Shown here piece after piece: positions 1 to 8,285 of a stretch of 64,000 nucleotides of DNA. The stretch covers positions 1 to 64,000 of the forward strand of contig JAZNSI010000023.1 in assembly GCA_045591175.1 (NCBI GenBank), read 5' to 3'. The DNA comes from UBA11524 sp045591175 (lineage in GTDB: Bacteria; Bacillota; Clostridia; Christensenellales; Aristaeellaceae). Below the pieces are notes generated by a model. That model was given only the letters and a program-made list of their open reading frames with translations. It had not been told where the DNA came from and searched no databases. How positions within the stretch are numbered: the stretch's first letter is position 1; every line of letters begins with the position of its first letter. A program made the position numbers and the translations under genes.

Positions 1-19
1 AGGATATTCAGACGGATGC

Positions 20-49
20 AAAAAAGAACGTCCCGGTTATTCGGGGCGT
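20..49 (-). terminator. Rho-independent terminator
   Basis: Read on the minus strand, an 8-bp stem with one mismatch (ACGCCCCG pairing with CGGGACGT) is followed by six T. It would end the transcript carrying murC and the small frame behind it. Positions 1-19 continue into unseen sequence and show no gene. Confidence 0.6.
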
Positions 50-59
50 GCTTGCTTTA

Positions 60-238
60 TTATGTAGTCGTGAAGGCTTTGGCAACAGCGATGTGTGTCC
101 TGACTTTCTGCAGCAGCTGATTTACCGCCATTATTCGATGAAGCCCTGTTTATATTGTATCAGCGGCACGAATCGCTTCAGGATGCAGTCTTCGTTCAGC
201 AATATTGCCATCGCCTCGACAGGATAGTCGGTATTCAT
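60..238 (-). pseudogene. Small frameshifted reading frame downstream of murC
   Basis: A short frame begins at ATG 238, 17 bases after the murC stop, with a GAGGG ribosome site. It runs 35 codons and stops at 131. If one base is skipped near 142, reading continues through a plausible 20-odd residue tail (RIMAVNQLLQKVRTHIAVAK) to a TAA at 60, just before the terminator. The position and ribosome site suggest it was once, or still is, a small gene cotranscribed with murC. I recognise no family. It could equally be a 35-residue intact peptide or noncoding trailer. Confidence 0.3.
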
Positions 239-254
239 CCCATTTCCCTCGCTG

Positions 255-1655
255 TCAGGCGTTCTTCTCCAATTCATGACGATGGATCTGCTCATTGAGC
301 ATATTCACGTCGCCGCAGCCCATGGTGATCGCCAGATCGCCGGGTTTGAGATGCGCGCGCAGATAGGCCTCCGTGTCATCGAAGGATGGCGTCCAGACGG
401 CGTTCAAACCATGCGCCTTCATGCCCTCCACCAGCATGCCGCTGTTCAGGTCGCCGGGATCCTTCTCGCGGGCCGCGCAGATGTCCATTACGACGGTGAC
501 GTCCGCCTGCTCGGTACAGGTGAGATAATCGTTGAACAGCGTGCGCACACGGCTGAAGGTATGGGGCTGCATGACCGCATAGAGCGTACCCTTGCAGCGC
601 TTGCGGGCGACGGACACCGCATTGCGCATCTCCGCAGGATTGTGGCCGTAATCATGGAAGATCTCTGCGCCGTCGATCACGTCTGTCAGCTCAAACCGAC
701 GGTGGGCGCCGATGAAGCGCCCCAGGCTGTCAGCAGCCATCTGCATATCCGCACCCAGCACATACGCGCAGGTCAGCGCCGCAAGACCGTTCTCCACGTT
801 GAAATCACCGGGGACAGCCATCTTCACGTGCGCCAGTTTCTTGCCTTCGCCGATCAGGTCATAGGAGGCATATCCACGGTCGTCCTCCACCAGATTTTCG
901 GGGTGGAAATCACATTCCGCCGTCATACCAAAGGTCAGCGTGCGGCAGGAAAGCGTCTTCATCTGCCGCAGGACGCGCTCGTCGTTGCCCTTGCCGATAC
1001 ACACGCCGTCCTCCGGAAGCAGATGCATGAACTGGCCGAAAGTCGCTTCGATCTCGTCGATATCCTTGTAGCAGTCCAGATGATCAGCATCAATGTTGAG
1101 CACCACAGCAATGGTGGGCTTCATTTCCAAGAAGGAACGGCGGAACTCGCAGGCCTCCGCCAGGAAAGCGTCGCCTGTGCCGATGCGGGTGGAGCCGCCA
1201 ATGGCGTCCAGCTTGCCACCGATGTGAACGGAGGGATCCAGACCGCATTCCACCAGCATCTGGGAGAGCATGGAGGTGGTGCTGGTCTTGCCATGGGCGC
1301 CGCAGATGCCGATGGCCTGAGGGTAACCTTCCATCAGCTGGCCCAGAAGTACACTGCGCTCAATAGAAGGGATGCCAAGACGCTCCGCCTCGACGCGCTC
1401 GGGATTATCGCTGGCCGCAGCGCCGGTATAGACCACCAGGTCAGCGCCGTGCACCTGCTCTGCCGCATGGCCGATGTACACCTTCGCGCCTGCCGCGCGG
1501 ACGTCGCCGATCAGGTACCCCTCCGTACGGTCGGAGCCGGATACCTGATACCCCTTCGAGATAAGCATCTGCGCCAAGCCCGACATGCTGCTGCCGCCGA
1601 TGCCGATCATATGGATGTGCTTGCCGACATAATCGCGGATATGTGCAATCTTCAT
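255..1655 (-). CDS. murC: UDP-N-acetylmuramate--L-alanine ligase MurC
   Basis: MurC adds L-alanine to UDP-MurNAc in an ATP-dependent, cytoplasmic step, starting the peptidoglycan stem peptide. The 466-residue protein shows the Mur-ligase order: an N-terminal Rossmann domain (GIGGSSMSG near 18-26), the ATP-binding loop GAHGKTST at 119-126, and a C-terminal domain with the HDYGHNPAE motif typical of MurC. Length matches the family. An open frame extends upstream to 1760, but ATG 1655 has a CAGGAGTG ribosome site and begins the family N-terminus, so I chose it. A promoter lies at 1701-1730. The gene stands alone except for a short frame behind it. Confidence 0.95.
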   Translation of the reverse strand: MKIAHIRDYVGKHIHMIGIGGSSMSGLAQMLISKGYQVSGSDRTEGYLIGDVRAAGAKVYIGHAAEQVHGADLVVYTGAAASDNPERVEAERLGIPSIERSVLLGQLMEGYPQAIGICGAHGKTSTTSMLSQMLVECGLDPSVHIGGKLDAIGGSTRIGTGDAFLAEACEFRRSFLEMKPTIAVVLNIDADHLDCYKDIDEIEATFGQFMHLLPEDGVCIGKGNDERVLRQMKTLSCRTLTFGMTAECDFHPENLVEDDRGYASYDLIGEGKKLAHVKMAVPGDFNVENGLAALTCAYVLGADMQMAADSLGRFIGAHRRFELTDVIDGAEIFHDYGHNPAEMRNAVSVARKRCKGTLYAVMQPHTFSRVRTLFNDYLTCTEQADVTVVMDICAAREKDPGDLNSGMLVEGMKAHGLNAVWTPSFDDTEAYLRAHLKPGDLAITMGCGDVNMLNEQIHRHELEKNA

Positions 1656-1700
1656 ATATACACTCCTGTTGCTGGCGGGACGTCGTCCCGATTCTCCCCT

Positions 1701-1730
1701 ATTATACGCCAATTTCATCCACAACATCAA
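1701..1730 (-). promoter_or_regulatory. murC promoter
   Basis: On the minus strand TTGATG (1725-1730), an 18-bp spacer and TATAAT (1701-1706) form a good sigma-A promoter, about 45 bases before the murC start. Confidence 0.65.
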
Positions 1731-1752
1731 GCGAACATTTTTTCGTGTTCGC
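1731..1752. promoter_or_regulatory. Inverted repeat between divergent promoters
   Basis: GCGAACA at 1731-1737 and TGTTCGC at 1746-1752 are perfect 7-bp arms around 8 bases. The element fits exactly between the two outward -35 hexamers (1725-1730 and 1754-1759), where a bound repressor could block both promoters. The half-site recalls the Firmicute LexA box, but the spacing is wrong (10 rather than 4 bases between CGAAC and GTTCG). Confidence 0.45.
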
Positions 1753-1753
1753 G

Positions 1754-1782
1754 TTGACAATCACCCAGCATCCCATTACAAT
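1754..1782 (+). promoter_or_regulatory. Promoter of the SPL-like radical SAM gene
   Basis: TTGACA (1754-1759), a 17-bp spacer and TACAAT (1777-1782). The ribosome site of the gene follows at once, so the leader is very short. Confidence 0.65.
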
Positions 1783-1802
1783 ATTCCCAGGAGGTGATAC
1801 GG

Positions 1803-2687
1803 ATGGAGACGCTCAAAGCCAAGCATCTGCTGACGGCCGTTCATGGCAGCATGGAGGACTTCTTTTACGCCGACTGGAACATGAACATCTACCGTGGCTG
1901 CTCCCACGGCTGCATTTACTGCGATTCCCGCTCTGCCTGCTACCAGATCGACCGTTTTGACACCGTTCGCCCCAAGGAAAACGCGCTGATACTGCTGGAT
2001 ACCGAACTGCGGAGCAAACGCTCTGCGGGTGTCATCACCATGGGCAGCATGAGCGATCCCTACAACCCGCTGGAGAAGGAGCTGCAATTCACCCGCGGCG
2101 CCCTTGAGCTGATCCGGCAGCATCGCTTCGGCACTGCCTACACCACAAAATCTGCGCTGTGTGCCAGGGACGCCGATATTCTGGCGGACATCAGCCGTCA
2201 TGCACCCGTCTGTGCGCGCTTGACCATCACCTGCGCGGATGATGCCCTCTGCCGCAGGATCGAACCGAGGGTCTCGCCGTCCTCCGATAGATTCGCCGCT
2301 ATGCATACCCTTGCGAAGCACGGTGTATTCACCGGCACATGGCTCAATCCGCTGCTGCCCCACATCACGGATACGGAGTACAATATCCGCCGCATCGTAC
2401 GCATGACCGCCGACGCAGGCGGACGCTTCGTGGTGTGCTTCTTCGGCATGACGCTGCGCACCGGCAACCGCGAATACTACTTCGCCGCCCTGGAACGTGA
2501 CTTTCCCGGCGTGCGGGAGAAATACCTGCGCAGATACGGCAACGCCTACGAGCTGACTGTATCGGATGCAGACCGCCTTTACGACATCTTCCGGGATGAA
2601 TGTGTAAAGAGCGGTCTCCATTGGAAATTCGCCGACATCAACCGGGAAATGTTCGCGCGGATGCCGCAGCAAACCAGCTTTCTTTGA
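1803..2687 (+). CDS. SPL-like radical SAM protein
   Basis: A 294-residue radical SAM enzyme. The cluster motif CSHGCIYC (C-x3-C-x2-C) lies about 35 residues in, after IYRG, the arrangement of the spore photoproduct lyase / Rv2578c-like group. The GSMSDPYNPLE segment that follows fits the same group. The [4Fe-4S] cluster would cleave S-adenosylmethionine; the substrate is unknown and true spore photoproduct lyase is not implied. GTG 1794 is in frame, but ATG 1803 stands 6 bases after AGGAGGTG and is preferred. It has its own promoter, divergent from murC. Confidence 0.8.
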   Translation: METLKAKHLLTAVHGSMEDFFYADWNMNIYRGCSHGCIYCDSRSACYQIDRFDTVRPKENALILLDTELRSKRSAGVITMGSMSDPYNPLEKELQFTRGALELIRQHRFGTAYTTKSALCARDADILADISRHAPVCARLTITCADDALCRRIEPRVSPSSDRFAAMHTLAKHGVFTGTWLNPLLPHITDTEYNIRRIVRMTADAGGRFVVCFFGMTLRTGNREYYFAALERDFPGVREKYLRRYGNAYELTVSDADRLYDIFRDECVKSGLHWKFADINREMFARMPQQTSFL

Positions 2688-2738
2688 TGACAGGCCCGCC
2701 TTTATGTGCTATTATGCTGCTGAAAGGATGTGAGTGCA

Positions 2739-3497
2739 ATGTCGATCGCTGACAAGACCGTTGTGAAGGATCAGTATGCCACCAGCGCACGACTGGAGAC
2801 GCGGATCAGCATCCACGAGAAATACAGCCGCAACAAGCAGCCCTTTAGTAAATGGATCGTCAGTCATTATGATCTCCAGCCCGGCGAAAAGGTGCTGGAG
2901 CTGGGCTGCGGCACGGGCAGCATGTGGCAGGGCGTGGTTTTGCCTGATGCCTGCCATGTCACCCTGACCGACCTGTCTGCCGGCATGCTGGAAACCGCCC
3001 GACAGAATACCGCCCATCTCTGCGCGGATTACGCCGTTTGTGACGCGATGGCGCTGCCCTATGGGGATGCCACATTCGATGTGGTGATCGCCAATATGAT
3101 GCTCTACCATGTGCCGGACATTGACCGGGCGCTCAGCGAGATCCGCCGGGTGCTGAAACCCAAAGGTCGCTTTTTCGCCGCGACATTTGGCGAGCACGGC
3201 GCTGTGGAGGCAGTGCTGGATATGCTGGGGCTCCCCTGCACAGCGAACCACCGCTTCACACTGCAAAACGGAACGGCACAGCTGGAGAAGCACTTCGGCG
3301 ACGTTCGCATCGCAAGCCGCAAGGACGCGCTGGATGTTACCCACCTGCCCGATTTGATCGCCTATCTGCGTTCTATGCAAGGAATGACCGTTCTGGCAGA
3401 CATCCCGGATGAGCAGCTGCTTGCCGCATTCGCCGCCCACCAGAAGGACGGCATTCTCTCCCTCCCCAAGGAATATGGGCTGTTTATCTGCCAATGA
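2739..3497 (+). CDS. Class I SAM-dependent methyltransferase
   Basis: A 252-residue methyltransferase of the UbiE/Methyltransf_11 type. Motif I is VLELGCGTGSMW (about residues 51-62), followed by LTDLSAGML and, further on, the post-motif segment VIANMMLYHVPDI. These bind S-adenosylmethionine; the acceptor is unknown. ATG 2739 is chosen over GTG 2730 because the AAAGGA ribosome site leaves a normal spacing only for 2739. It ends in a strong terminator whose stem overlaps the next promoter. Confidence 0.8.
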   Translation: MSIADKTVVKDQYATSARLETRISIHEKYSRNKQPFSKWIVSHYDLQPGEKVLELGCGTGSMWQGVVLPDACHVTLTDLSAGMLETARQNTAHLCADYAVCDAMALPYGDATFDVVIANMMLYHVPDIDRALSEIRRVLKPKGRFFAATFGEHGAVEAVLDMLGLPCTANHRFTLQNGTAQLEKHFGDVRIASRKDALDVTHLPDLIAYLRSMQGMTVLADIPDEQLLAAFAAHQKDGILSLPKEYGLFICQ

Positions 3498-3527
3498 CCG
3501 CTCTGCACAAATACAGGTCGGTTTCTC

Positions 3528-3560
3528 TGTCCCTGTCGTCGCTTGACAGGGACATTTTTT
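3528..3560 (+). terminator. Terminator overlapping the marR promoter
   Basis: A perfect 10-bp stem (TGTCCCTGTC with GACAGGGACA) around a 7-base loop, then six T. The right arm contains the TTGACA of the next promoter. Confidence 0.85.
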
Positions 3561-3572
3561 ATGCGGTATAAT
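3543..3572 (+). promoter_or_regulatory. marR-exporter operon promoter
   Basis: Perfect TTGACA (3543-3548) and TATAAT (3567-3572) with an 18-bp spacer. Confidence 0.75.
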
Positions 3573-3573
3573 C

Positions 3574-3587
3574 GTTGCATGTGCAAC
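3574..3587. promoter_or_regulatory. Probable MarR operator
   Basis: GTTGCA-TG-TGCAAC, 6-bp arms directly after the -10 hexamer and at the likely transcription start. Size and position are typical of MarR-family autoregulation, so the regulator encoded next probably represses itself and the exporter here. Confidence 0.6.
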
Positions 3588-3613
3588 AATTCCTGCTGAA
3601 AGGTTGTGATATC

Positions 3614-4084
3614 ATGCCCCGCAAGCTTCATCCCTTTATGCGGCAGATCTCCATTACCTACCGCTGCGCGATGCGCTTCCGTGAAAACGCCCTGGCGGAC
3701 ACCGGACTCGCCGGATGCCAGACGCCCTACCTGACCACGCTGTACCGCCAGCCGGGCATCTCTCAGGAGGAAATGGCCCGTCAGCTGAACGTGAATAAGT
3801 CGTCTGTCACGCGGCAGCTGGCTATTTTGGAGGAAAAGGGCTACATCCGCCGAGAGCCCTCCGCAACGGATAAGCGCATCCTGCTGGTATATCCCACCGA
3901 CAGGGCGCTGGACGTGAAGGAACGGCTCTACCGCTGCTATCATGACTGGAACTCCTACCTCACCCAGGATTTCACCGACGAAGAGCAGGAGCTGCTCTCC
4001 CGGCTGATGGTGCGCATTGCTGACCGCGCCGAGGATTACGTCAAAGGAGGCGACTGCGCTTGCGAACGCTGGGACAATACATAA
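3614..4084 (+). CDS. MarR-family transcriptional regulator
   Basis: A 156-residue winged-helix regulator. The centre reads QPGISQEEMARQLNVNKSSV, the recognition helix of MarR proteins, followed by the wing segment LEEKGYIRREPSATDKR, where the DxR of the wing is conserved as DKR. MarR dimers usually repress drug-export or stress genes and release DNA on binding small aromatics. ATG 3614 follows GAAAGG. The 3' end overlaps the first exporter gene by 25 bases, so the two are translationally coupled and the exporter is the likely target. Confidence 0.88.
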   Translation: MPRKLHPFMRQISITYRCAMRFRENALADTGLAGCQTPYLTTLYRQPGISQEEMARQLNVNKSSVTRQLAILEEKGYIRREPSATDKRILLVYPTDRALDVKERLYRCYHDWNSYLTQDFTDEEQELLSRLMVRIADRAEDYVKGGDCACERWDNT

Positions 4085-5769
4085 AGCCCTACGGCTGGCG
4101 CATCGCCCTGCAGATGTGCGTAAAGATCAGCGGCACGGTGATCGAGCTGTTCCTGCCCAGCATGCTGTCCATCATCCTGGACGAGTATGCCCCCGTTGGC
4201 GACAGGACCGGCGTATGGGTGATGGGTCTGGGCATGATCCTCTGCGCATTCCTGGCCTGGCTGGGCAACTGCTGTGCCAACCGCATGTCCACCAACATTT
4301 CCCGCGAGATCACGCGGAAGCTCCGCTTTGACCTGTTCCGCAAGGTGACTTCCCTTTCCGCTGCGCAGCAGGACGCCGCAACCGACGCTTCCCTCGTGTC
4401 CCGCCTGACCTCCGACACCTATAATGTGCACAACATGATTGACCGCCTGCAGCGCCTTGGTATCCGCGCGCCCATGCTGCTGCTGGGCGGCATCATCGTG
4501 TCGCTGCTGCTGGAGCCGGTGCTGACGCTGGTGCTGATTGCCACACTGCCGCTGCTGGCTGCCATCACCGTCTGGTCGTCCAGGAAGGGTGTGCCCCTCT
4601 TCACCCGCGTGCAGGAGGGACAGGACAAGATGGTCCGCAAGGTGCAGGAAAACATGTCTGGTGCGCGGGTCATTCGTGCATTGTCCCGCACCCAGTATGA
4701 ACGGGATGACTTCGGCATGGTCAACGATGACCTGGCCGCCCGTCAGCGCACCGCCGACCTCACCATGGCGAAGGTCAGCCCTGCCACCAGCTTCATCCTG
4801 AATGCGGGTCTGGCCATCGTGGTGCTGGTAGGCGCATACCGCGTGCACAGCGGCGCATCGGAACCCGGCACGATCATCGCATTTCTGTCCTACTTCACCA
4901 TCATCCTGAACGCGCTGCTGATGGTCACCCGTATTTTCGTGATGTACTCAAAAGGCAGCGCCAGCGCGCGGCGCATTGAGGAGATCCTCCATATGCCCGT
5001 TGACCTGCAGCAGGAGGACGCTGCCACATCTGCTGACCGCGAGCATATCGTCTTCGATCACGTCAGCTTCTCCTACAACAAGAATTACGACAATGTCACC
5101 GATCTGACCTTCCGCCTTGGCTACGGCGAAACACTGGGCATCATTGGCCCCACGGGCAGCGGCAAATCCACGCTGCTGTCGCTGCTGATGCGCCAGTACG
5201 ACGTGGACAAGGGTGAGATCCGCATTGGCGGCAAGCCGATCAAGACGCTCACCCCGGAAGAGCTCCACAGCCGTCTGGGCGTGGTGTTCCAGTCCGACTT
5301 CCTCATGGCGGACACCCTGCGGGAAAACATCCGCTTCGGCCGAAACATCGCCGATCCGGATATCTTTGAGGCCATCGACTGTGCCCAGGCCTCCTTCATC
5401 CATCAAAAGGACGGCATGCTGGATCACGAGCTGACCGTCCGCGGACGCAACCTTTCCGGCGGACAGCAGCAGCGGGTGCTGATCAGCCGTGCGCTGGCAG
5501 GAGATCCCCGTATCCTGCTGCTGGACGACTGCTCCTCTGCGCTGGATTTCCGCACGGATCGAGAACTCCGCCGCGCTCTGAGGGAACGTCACGGACAGGC
5601 TACGACAATCATCGTGGCCCAGCGCGTGTCTGCCGTCATGGCGGCGGATAACATCCTGGTGATGGACAAAGGCCGGATCATCGGCCAGGGCACCCATGAC
5701 GAACTGGTGGCAAGCTGCCCCATGTACCGGGAGCTCTGCACATTGCAGCTGGGAGGTGACGCAGCATGA
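4060..5769 (+). CDS. ABC exporter half-transporter with degenerate ATP site, subunit 1
   Basis: A 569-residue type IV (B-family) ABC half-transporter: six membrane segments in the first 300 residues, then a nucleotide-binding domain. Walker A is GPTGSGKST (363-371), the signature is LSGGQ, and Walker B is ILLLDD. The catalytic Glu after Walker B is therefore Asp. Together with the broken signature of its partner this gives one degenerate and one working ATP site, as in BmrCD, LmrCD or TM287/288. The start is TTG 4060, 9 bases after AAAGGAGG and inside the marR gene. Overlap of 4 bases with the next gene indicates an obligate pair. Multidrug or lipid export is the likely role; the substrate cannot be read from sequence. 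Confidence 0.9.
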   Translation: MRTLGQYIKPYGWRIALQMCVKISGTVIELFLPSMLSIILDEYAPVGDRTGVWVMGLGMILCAFLAWLGNCCANRMSTNISREITRKLRFDLFRKVTSLSAAQQDAATDASLVSRLTSDTYNVHNMIDRLQRLGIRAPMLLLGGIIVSLLLEPVLTLVLIATLPLLAAITVWSSRKGVPLFTRVQEGQDKMVRKVQENMSGARVIRALSRTQYERDDFGMVNDDLAARQRTADLTMAKVSPATSFILNAGLAIVVLVGAYRVHSGASEPGTIIAFLSYFTIILNALLMVTRIFVMYSKGSASARRIEEILHMPVDLQQEDAATSADREHIVFDHVSFSYNKNYDNVTDLTFRLGYGETLGIIGPTGSGKSTLLSLLMRQYDVDKGEIRIGGKPIKTLTPEELHSRLGVVFQSDFLMADTLRENIRFGRNIADPDIFEAIDCAQASFIHQKDGMLDHELTVRGRNLSGGQQQRVLISRALAGDPRILLLDDCSSALDFRTDRELRRALRERHGQATTIIVAQRVSAVMAADNILVMDKGRIIGQGTHDELVASCPMYRELCTLQLGGDAA

Positions 5770-7568
5770 ACAAGGGACGCGGCCCCGGTCGCGGGCCTGC
5801 CTTCGCCAAACCGAAGGAAAAGACCAGCGTCGTGCTGCTGAAGCTGTGGCGGTATCTTGCCAGGTATCAGTGGATCATCGTTTCCGCCTCGCTGCTATCT
5901 ATCCTGGGAAATGCGCTGGGATTGCTCTCACCACGCCTCTCCGGTGCAGCCATCGACGCCATTGAACACGAAGCCGGCGTGCAGTTCCCGGTGGTGTACA
6001 AGTACGTCCTGCTGATGATCCTCCTGGCTGCCTTCACCTCGCTGACCTCCTGGGCGCTGAGCGCGATCATGATCCGTCTGAGCCGCAATGTGGTCAGCAA
6101 GATGCGCAAGGATCTATTCGACCACATGACCACGCTGCCCATCTCCTTCTTCGACCAGTATCAGACAGGCGACGTCATCTCCATCCTCTCCTACGACGTG
6201 GATACCGTCGGCGCAACGCTCTCCACTGACCTCACGCAGATCCTCTCCAGCCTGATCACCGTGGTCGGCAGCTTCGTGATGATGCTTACCATCGCTCCGG
6301 AGATGCTGCTGATCTTCGTGGTGACGATCCCCTGCTCCATCGGCGTGACCCGCTGGCGCGCCAAGATCGTCCGCCCGCTGTTCTCCAAGCGCAGCCGGAT
6401 GCTGGGCGCCATGAACGGCTATGCCGAGGAAGCCGTCAGCGGATTGAAAACCATCCGCGCCTATCATCAGGAGGAGGAGTTCAACAACCGCTTCCGCACC
6501 CACAATGACAACGCTGTCAACGCTACCTGGAAGGCTGATCATACCGCCGCCGTCACCGGCCCCACGGTCAATCTGATCAACAACCTGTCCCTGGCCGCGG
6601 TGAGCATCTTTGGTGCGCTGCTGTATATGGCAAGCGGCATCACCCTGGGAAATGTGAGCAGCTTTGTGCTGTACTCCCGCAAGTTCTCCGGACCCATCAA
6701 CGAGTTCGCCAACATTCTGTCGGAGATCCAGTCCTCGCTGGCCGCCGCTGAGCGCGTCCTTGGCCTGCTGGCCATGGAACCCGAACCTGCGGACGCTGTG
6801 GACGCACAGCCCATTACTGACTGCCAGGGCCATGTGGAATTCCGCGATGTATCCTTTGGCTACACGGCGGATACCACGGTGCTGCACCATGTCAGCTACA
6901 CCGCGGAACCCGGCAAGGTCATGGCCATCGTCGGCGAAACCGGCTGCGGTAAGACCACCATGATCAACCTGCTTATGCGCTTCTACGACGTGACCGAAGG
7001 CGCTATTCTGCTGGACGGCGTGGATATTCGCCAGCTGCCCCGCGATGAATTGCGCCGCCAGTTCACCATGGTGCTGCAGGATACGTGGCTGTTTGACGGC
7101 ACGGTGTTTGAGAACATCGCCTATGGCCGCGACGGCGTGACCCGCGAAGAAGTCGAGCGCGCCGCGAAGGCCGCCCACATCCACGACATGATCCTGTCCC
7201 TGCCCCAGGGCTACGACACCATCGTCACCGGCAGCGGCAACAGCATCTCCAAGGGCCAGAAGCAGCTGCTGACCATCGCACGCGCCATGCTGATGGACTC
7301 CTCCATGCTCATTCTGGACGAGGCCACCTCCAACGTGGACACCCAGACCGAGCGTCGCATTCAGGATGCAATGCTCCAGCTGATGCATGGGCGTACATGC
7401 TTTGTCATCGCCCACCGGCTGTCCACCATCACCGGCGCAGACTGCATCCTGGTGATGGACAAGGGCCGCATTGTGGAGAGCGGCACCCATGAGGAGCTGC
7501 TGGCCAAGCGCGGCACGTATTACGAGCTGTATCACGCGCAATTTGACAGACCGAATGAGGCGGCGTAA
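5766..7568 (+). CDS. ABC exporter half-transporter, subunit 2
   Basis: The 600-residue partner of the preceding gene, with an N-terminal Arg/Pro-rich stretch, a six-helix membrane domain and an ATPase domain. Walker A is GETGCGKTT (390-398) and Walker B LILDEA keeps the catalytic Glu, but the signature is ISKGQ instead of LSGGQ. In the head-to-tail dimer its Walker motifs face the intact LSGGQ of subunit 1 (working site), while its own ISKGQ faces the Asp-containing site of subunit 1 (degenerate site). ATG overlaps the upstream stop by 4 bases. Confidence 0.92.
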   Translation: MNKGRGPGRGPAFAKPKEKTSVVLLKLWRYLARYQWIIVSASLLSILGNALGLLSPRLSGAAIDAIEHEAGVQFPVVYKYVLLMILLAAFTSLTSWALSAIMIRLSRNVVSKMRKDLFDHMTTLPISFFDQYQTGDVISILSYDVDTVGATLSTDLTQILSSLITVVGSFVMMLTIAPEMLLIFVVTIPCSIGVTRWRAKIVRPLFSKRSRMLGAMNGYAEEAVSGLKTIRAYHQEEEFNNRFRTHNDNAVNATWKADHTAAVTGPTVNLINNLSLAAVSIFGALLYMASGITLGNVSSFVLYSRKFSGPINEFANILSEIQSSLAAAERVLGLLAMEPEPADAVDAQPITDCQGHVEFRDVSFGYTADTTVLHHVSYTAEPGKVMAIVGETGCGKTTMINLLMRFYDVTEGAILLDGVDIRQLPRDELRRQFTMVLQDTWLFDGTVFENIAYGRDGVTREEVERAAKAAHIHDMILSLPQGYDTIVTGSGNSISKGQKQLLTIARAMLMDSSMLILDEATSNVDTQTERRIQDAMLQLMHGRTCFVIAHRLSTITGADCILVMDKGRIVESGTHEELLAKRGTYYELYHAQFDRPNEAA

Positions 7569-7579
7569 GGAGGAGCCCC

Positions 7580-8122
7580 ATGCCAAAGAATGATAATGCT
7601 CATGCACTCCGGCTACATGCAGCCATCGCAAACAAGCTCAATCCGGTTGAAGCTGATCGTTTTGCAGAAATGCACCCTCTGTCAGCCAGCGCTGATGTAG
7701 CGAAAAAGTCCCTCTGGGCCTGTCTAATCTGTGAATCCCTGGAAAAGCAATTTGACGCCGATACAGCCGCCGTCATCCGGCGTGAATGCCGCTGCGGTGA
7801 TGGCAGAACCATGGCACAGGAGATTGCCGCGTGCATCAGCAAAGGCGGCAATCTTTCTCAAGGATGCATATTGTTTTCACAAAAGAACAAATACGCCTTT
7901 CTGGAATATGTCAGCGAAACTGAAGTGATTTTCGGCTATCACAACTGCGTTTGCAGCTGCATCAAGCGCAGCAGCGATCACATTCCTGCCTTGTGGTGCG
8001 AATGTTCCGCCGGATATGTCCACGCCATGTTCAGTCACATCTTCGGTGAGAGCGTTGCAGTTACCCTTTTGAGTACAGCCATGTCCGGGTCGACTCGCTG
8101 CACGTTCCGCGTGCAGTGGTAA
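7580..8122 (+). CDS. Cysteine-rich protein in the exporter operon, V4R-like C-terminus
   Basis: An unrecognised 180-residue cytoplasmic protein with 12 cysteines, including CRC at 70-72 and NCVCSC at 122-127. The end, from WCEC (139-142) through a G-Y turn to TRCTFRV, resembles the C.C-GY...G...C.F.V pattern of V4R-type small-molecule-binding domains; that is a by-eye match only. It starts 11 bases after the exporter with a GGAGGAG ribosome site and ends in the operon terminator. It may bind a metal or the exported compound. Fold and function are unproven. Confidence 0.6.
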   Translation: MPKNDNAHALRLHAAIANKLNPVEADRFAEMHPLSASADVAKKSLWACLICESLEKQFDADTAAVIRRECRCGDGRTMAQEIAACISKGGNLSQGCILFSQKNKYAFLEYVSETEVIFGYHNCVCSCIKRSSDHIPALWCECSAGYVHAMFSHIFGESVAVTLLSTAMSGSTRCTFRVQW

Positions 8123-8125
8123 CTC

Positions 8126-8168
8126 AAGACGCGAAAGCACCGAAAGTACAGGCGCTTTCGCGTCTTTT
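8126..8168 (+). terminator. Terminator of the marR-exporter operon
   Basis: A perfect 13-bp stem (AAGACGCGAAAGC with GCTTTCGCGTCTT) followed by TT, then CTCTT. Confidence 0.85.
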
Positions 8169-8171
8169 CTC

Positions 8172-8200
8172 TTGACAAACGACGTTCTTTCAATTATATT
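8172..8200 (+). promoter_or_regulatory. Promoter of the ACT-DUF711 operon
   Basis: TTGACA (8172-8177), 17-bp spacer, TATATT (8195-8200). Confidence 0.7.
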
Positions 8201-8203
8201 ATG

Positions 8204-8232
8204 ATACTGGCATGATATGTACATGCCAGTAT
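8204..8232. promoter_or_regulatory. Perfect inverted repeat at the transcription start
   Basis: ATACTGGCATG (8204-8214) and CATGCCAGTAT (8222-8232), 11-bp perfect arms around 7 bases, followed by TTTTT. It begins 4 bases after the -10. It can act as an operator in DNA, or in RNA as a 5' hairpin that ends transcription or protects the message. Confidence 0.6.
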
Positions 8233-8285
8233 TTTTGTGTGCCCATTACGCTGATGCTTCAGCTATGATACAAGGAGGAATCCCT

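Noticed and set aside
1731..1752. LexA (SOS) box
   Set aside because: The CGAAC/GTTCG half-sites are separated by 10 rather than 4 bases.
276..1757. Long plus-strand frame opposite murC
   Set aside because: Antisense shadow of murC; no motif, composition biased to His/Ala/Arg.
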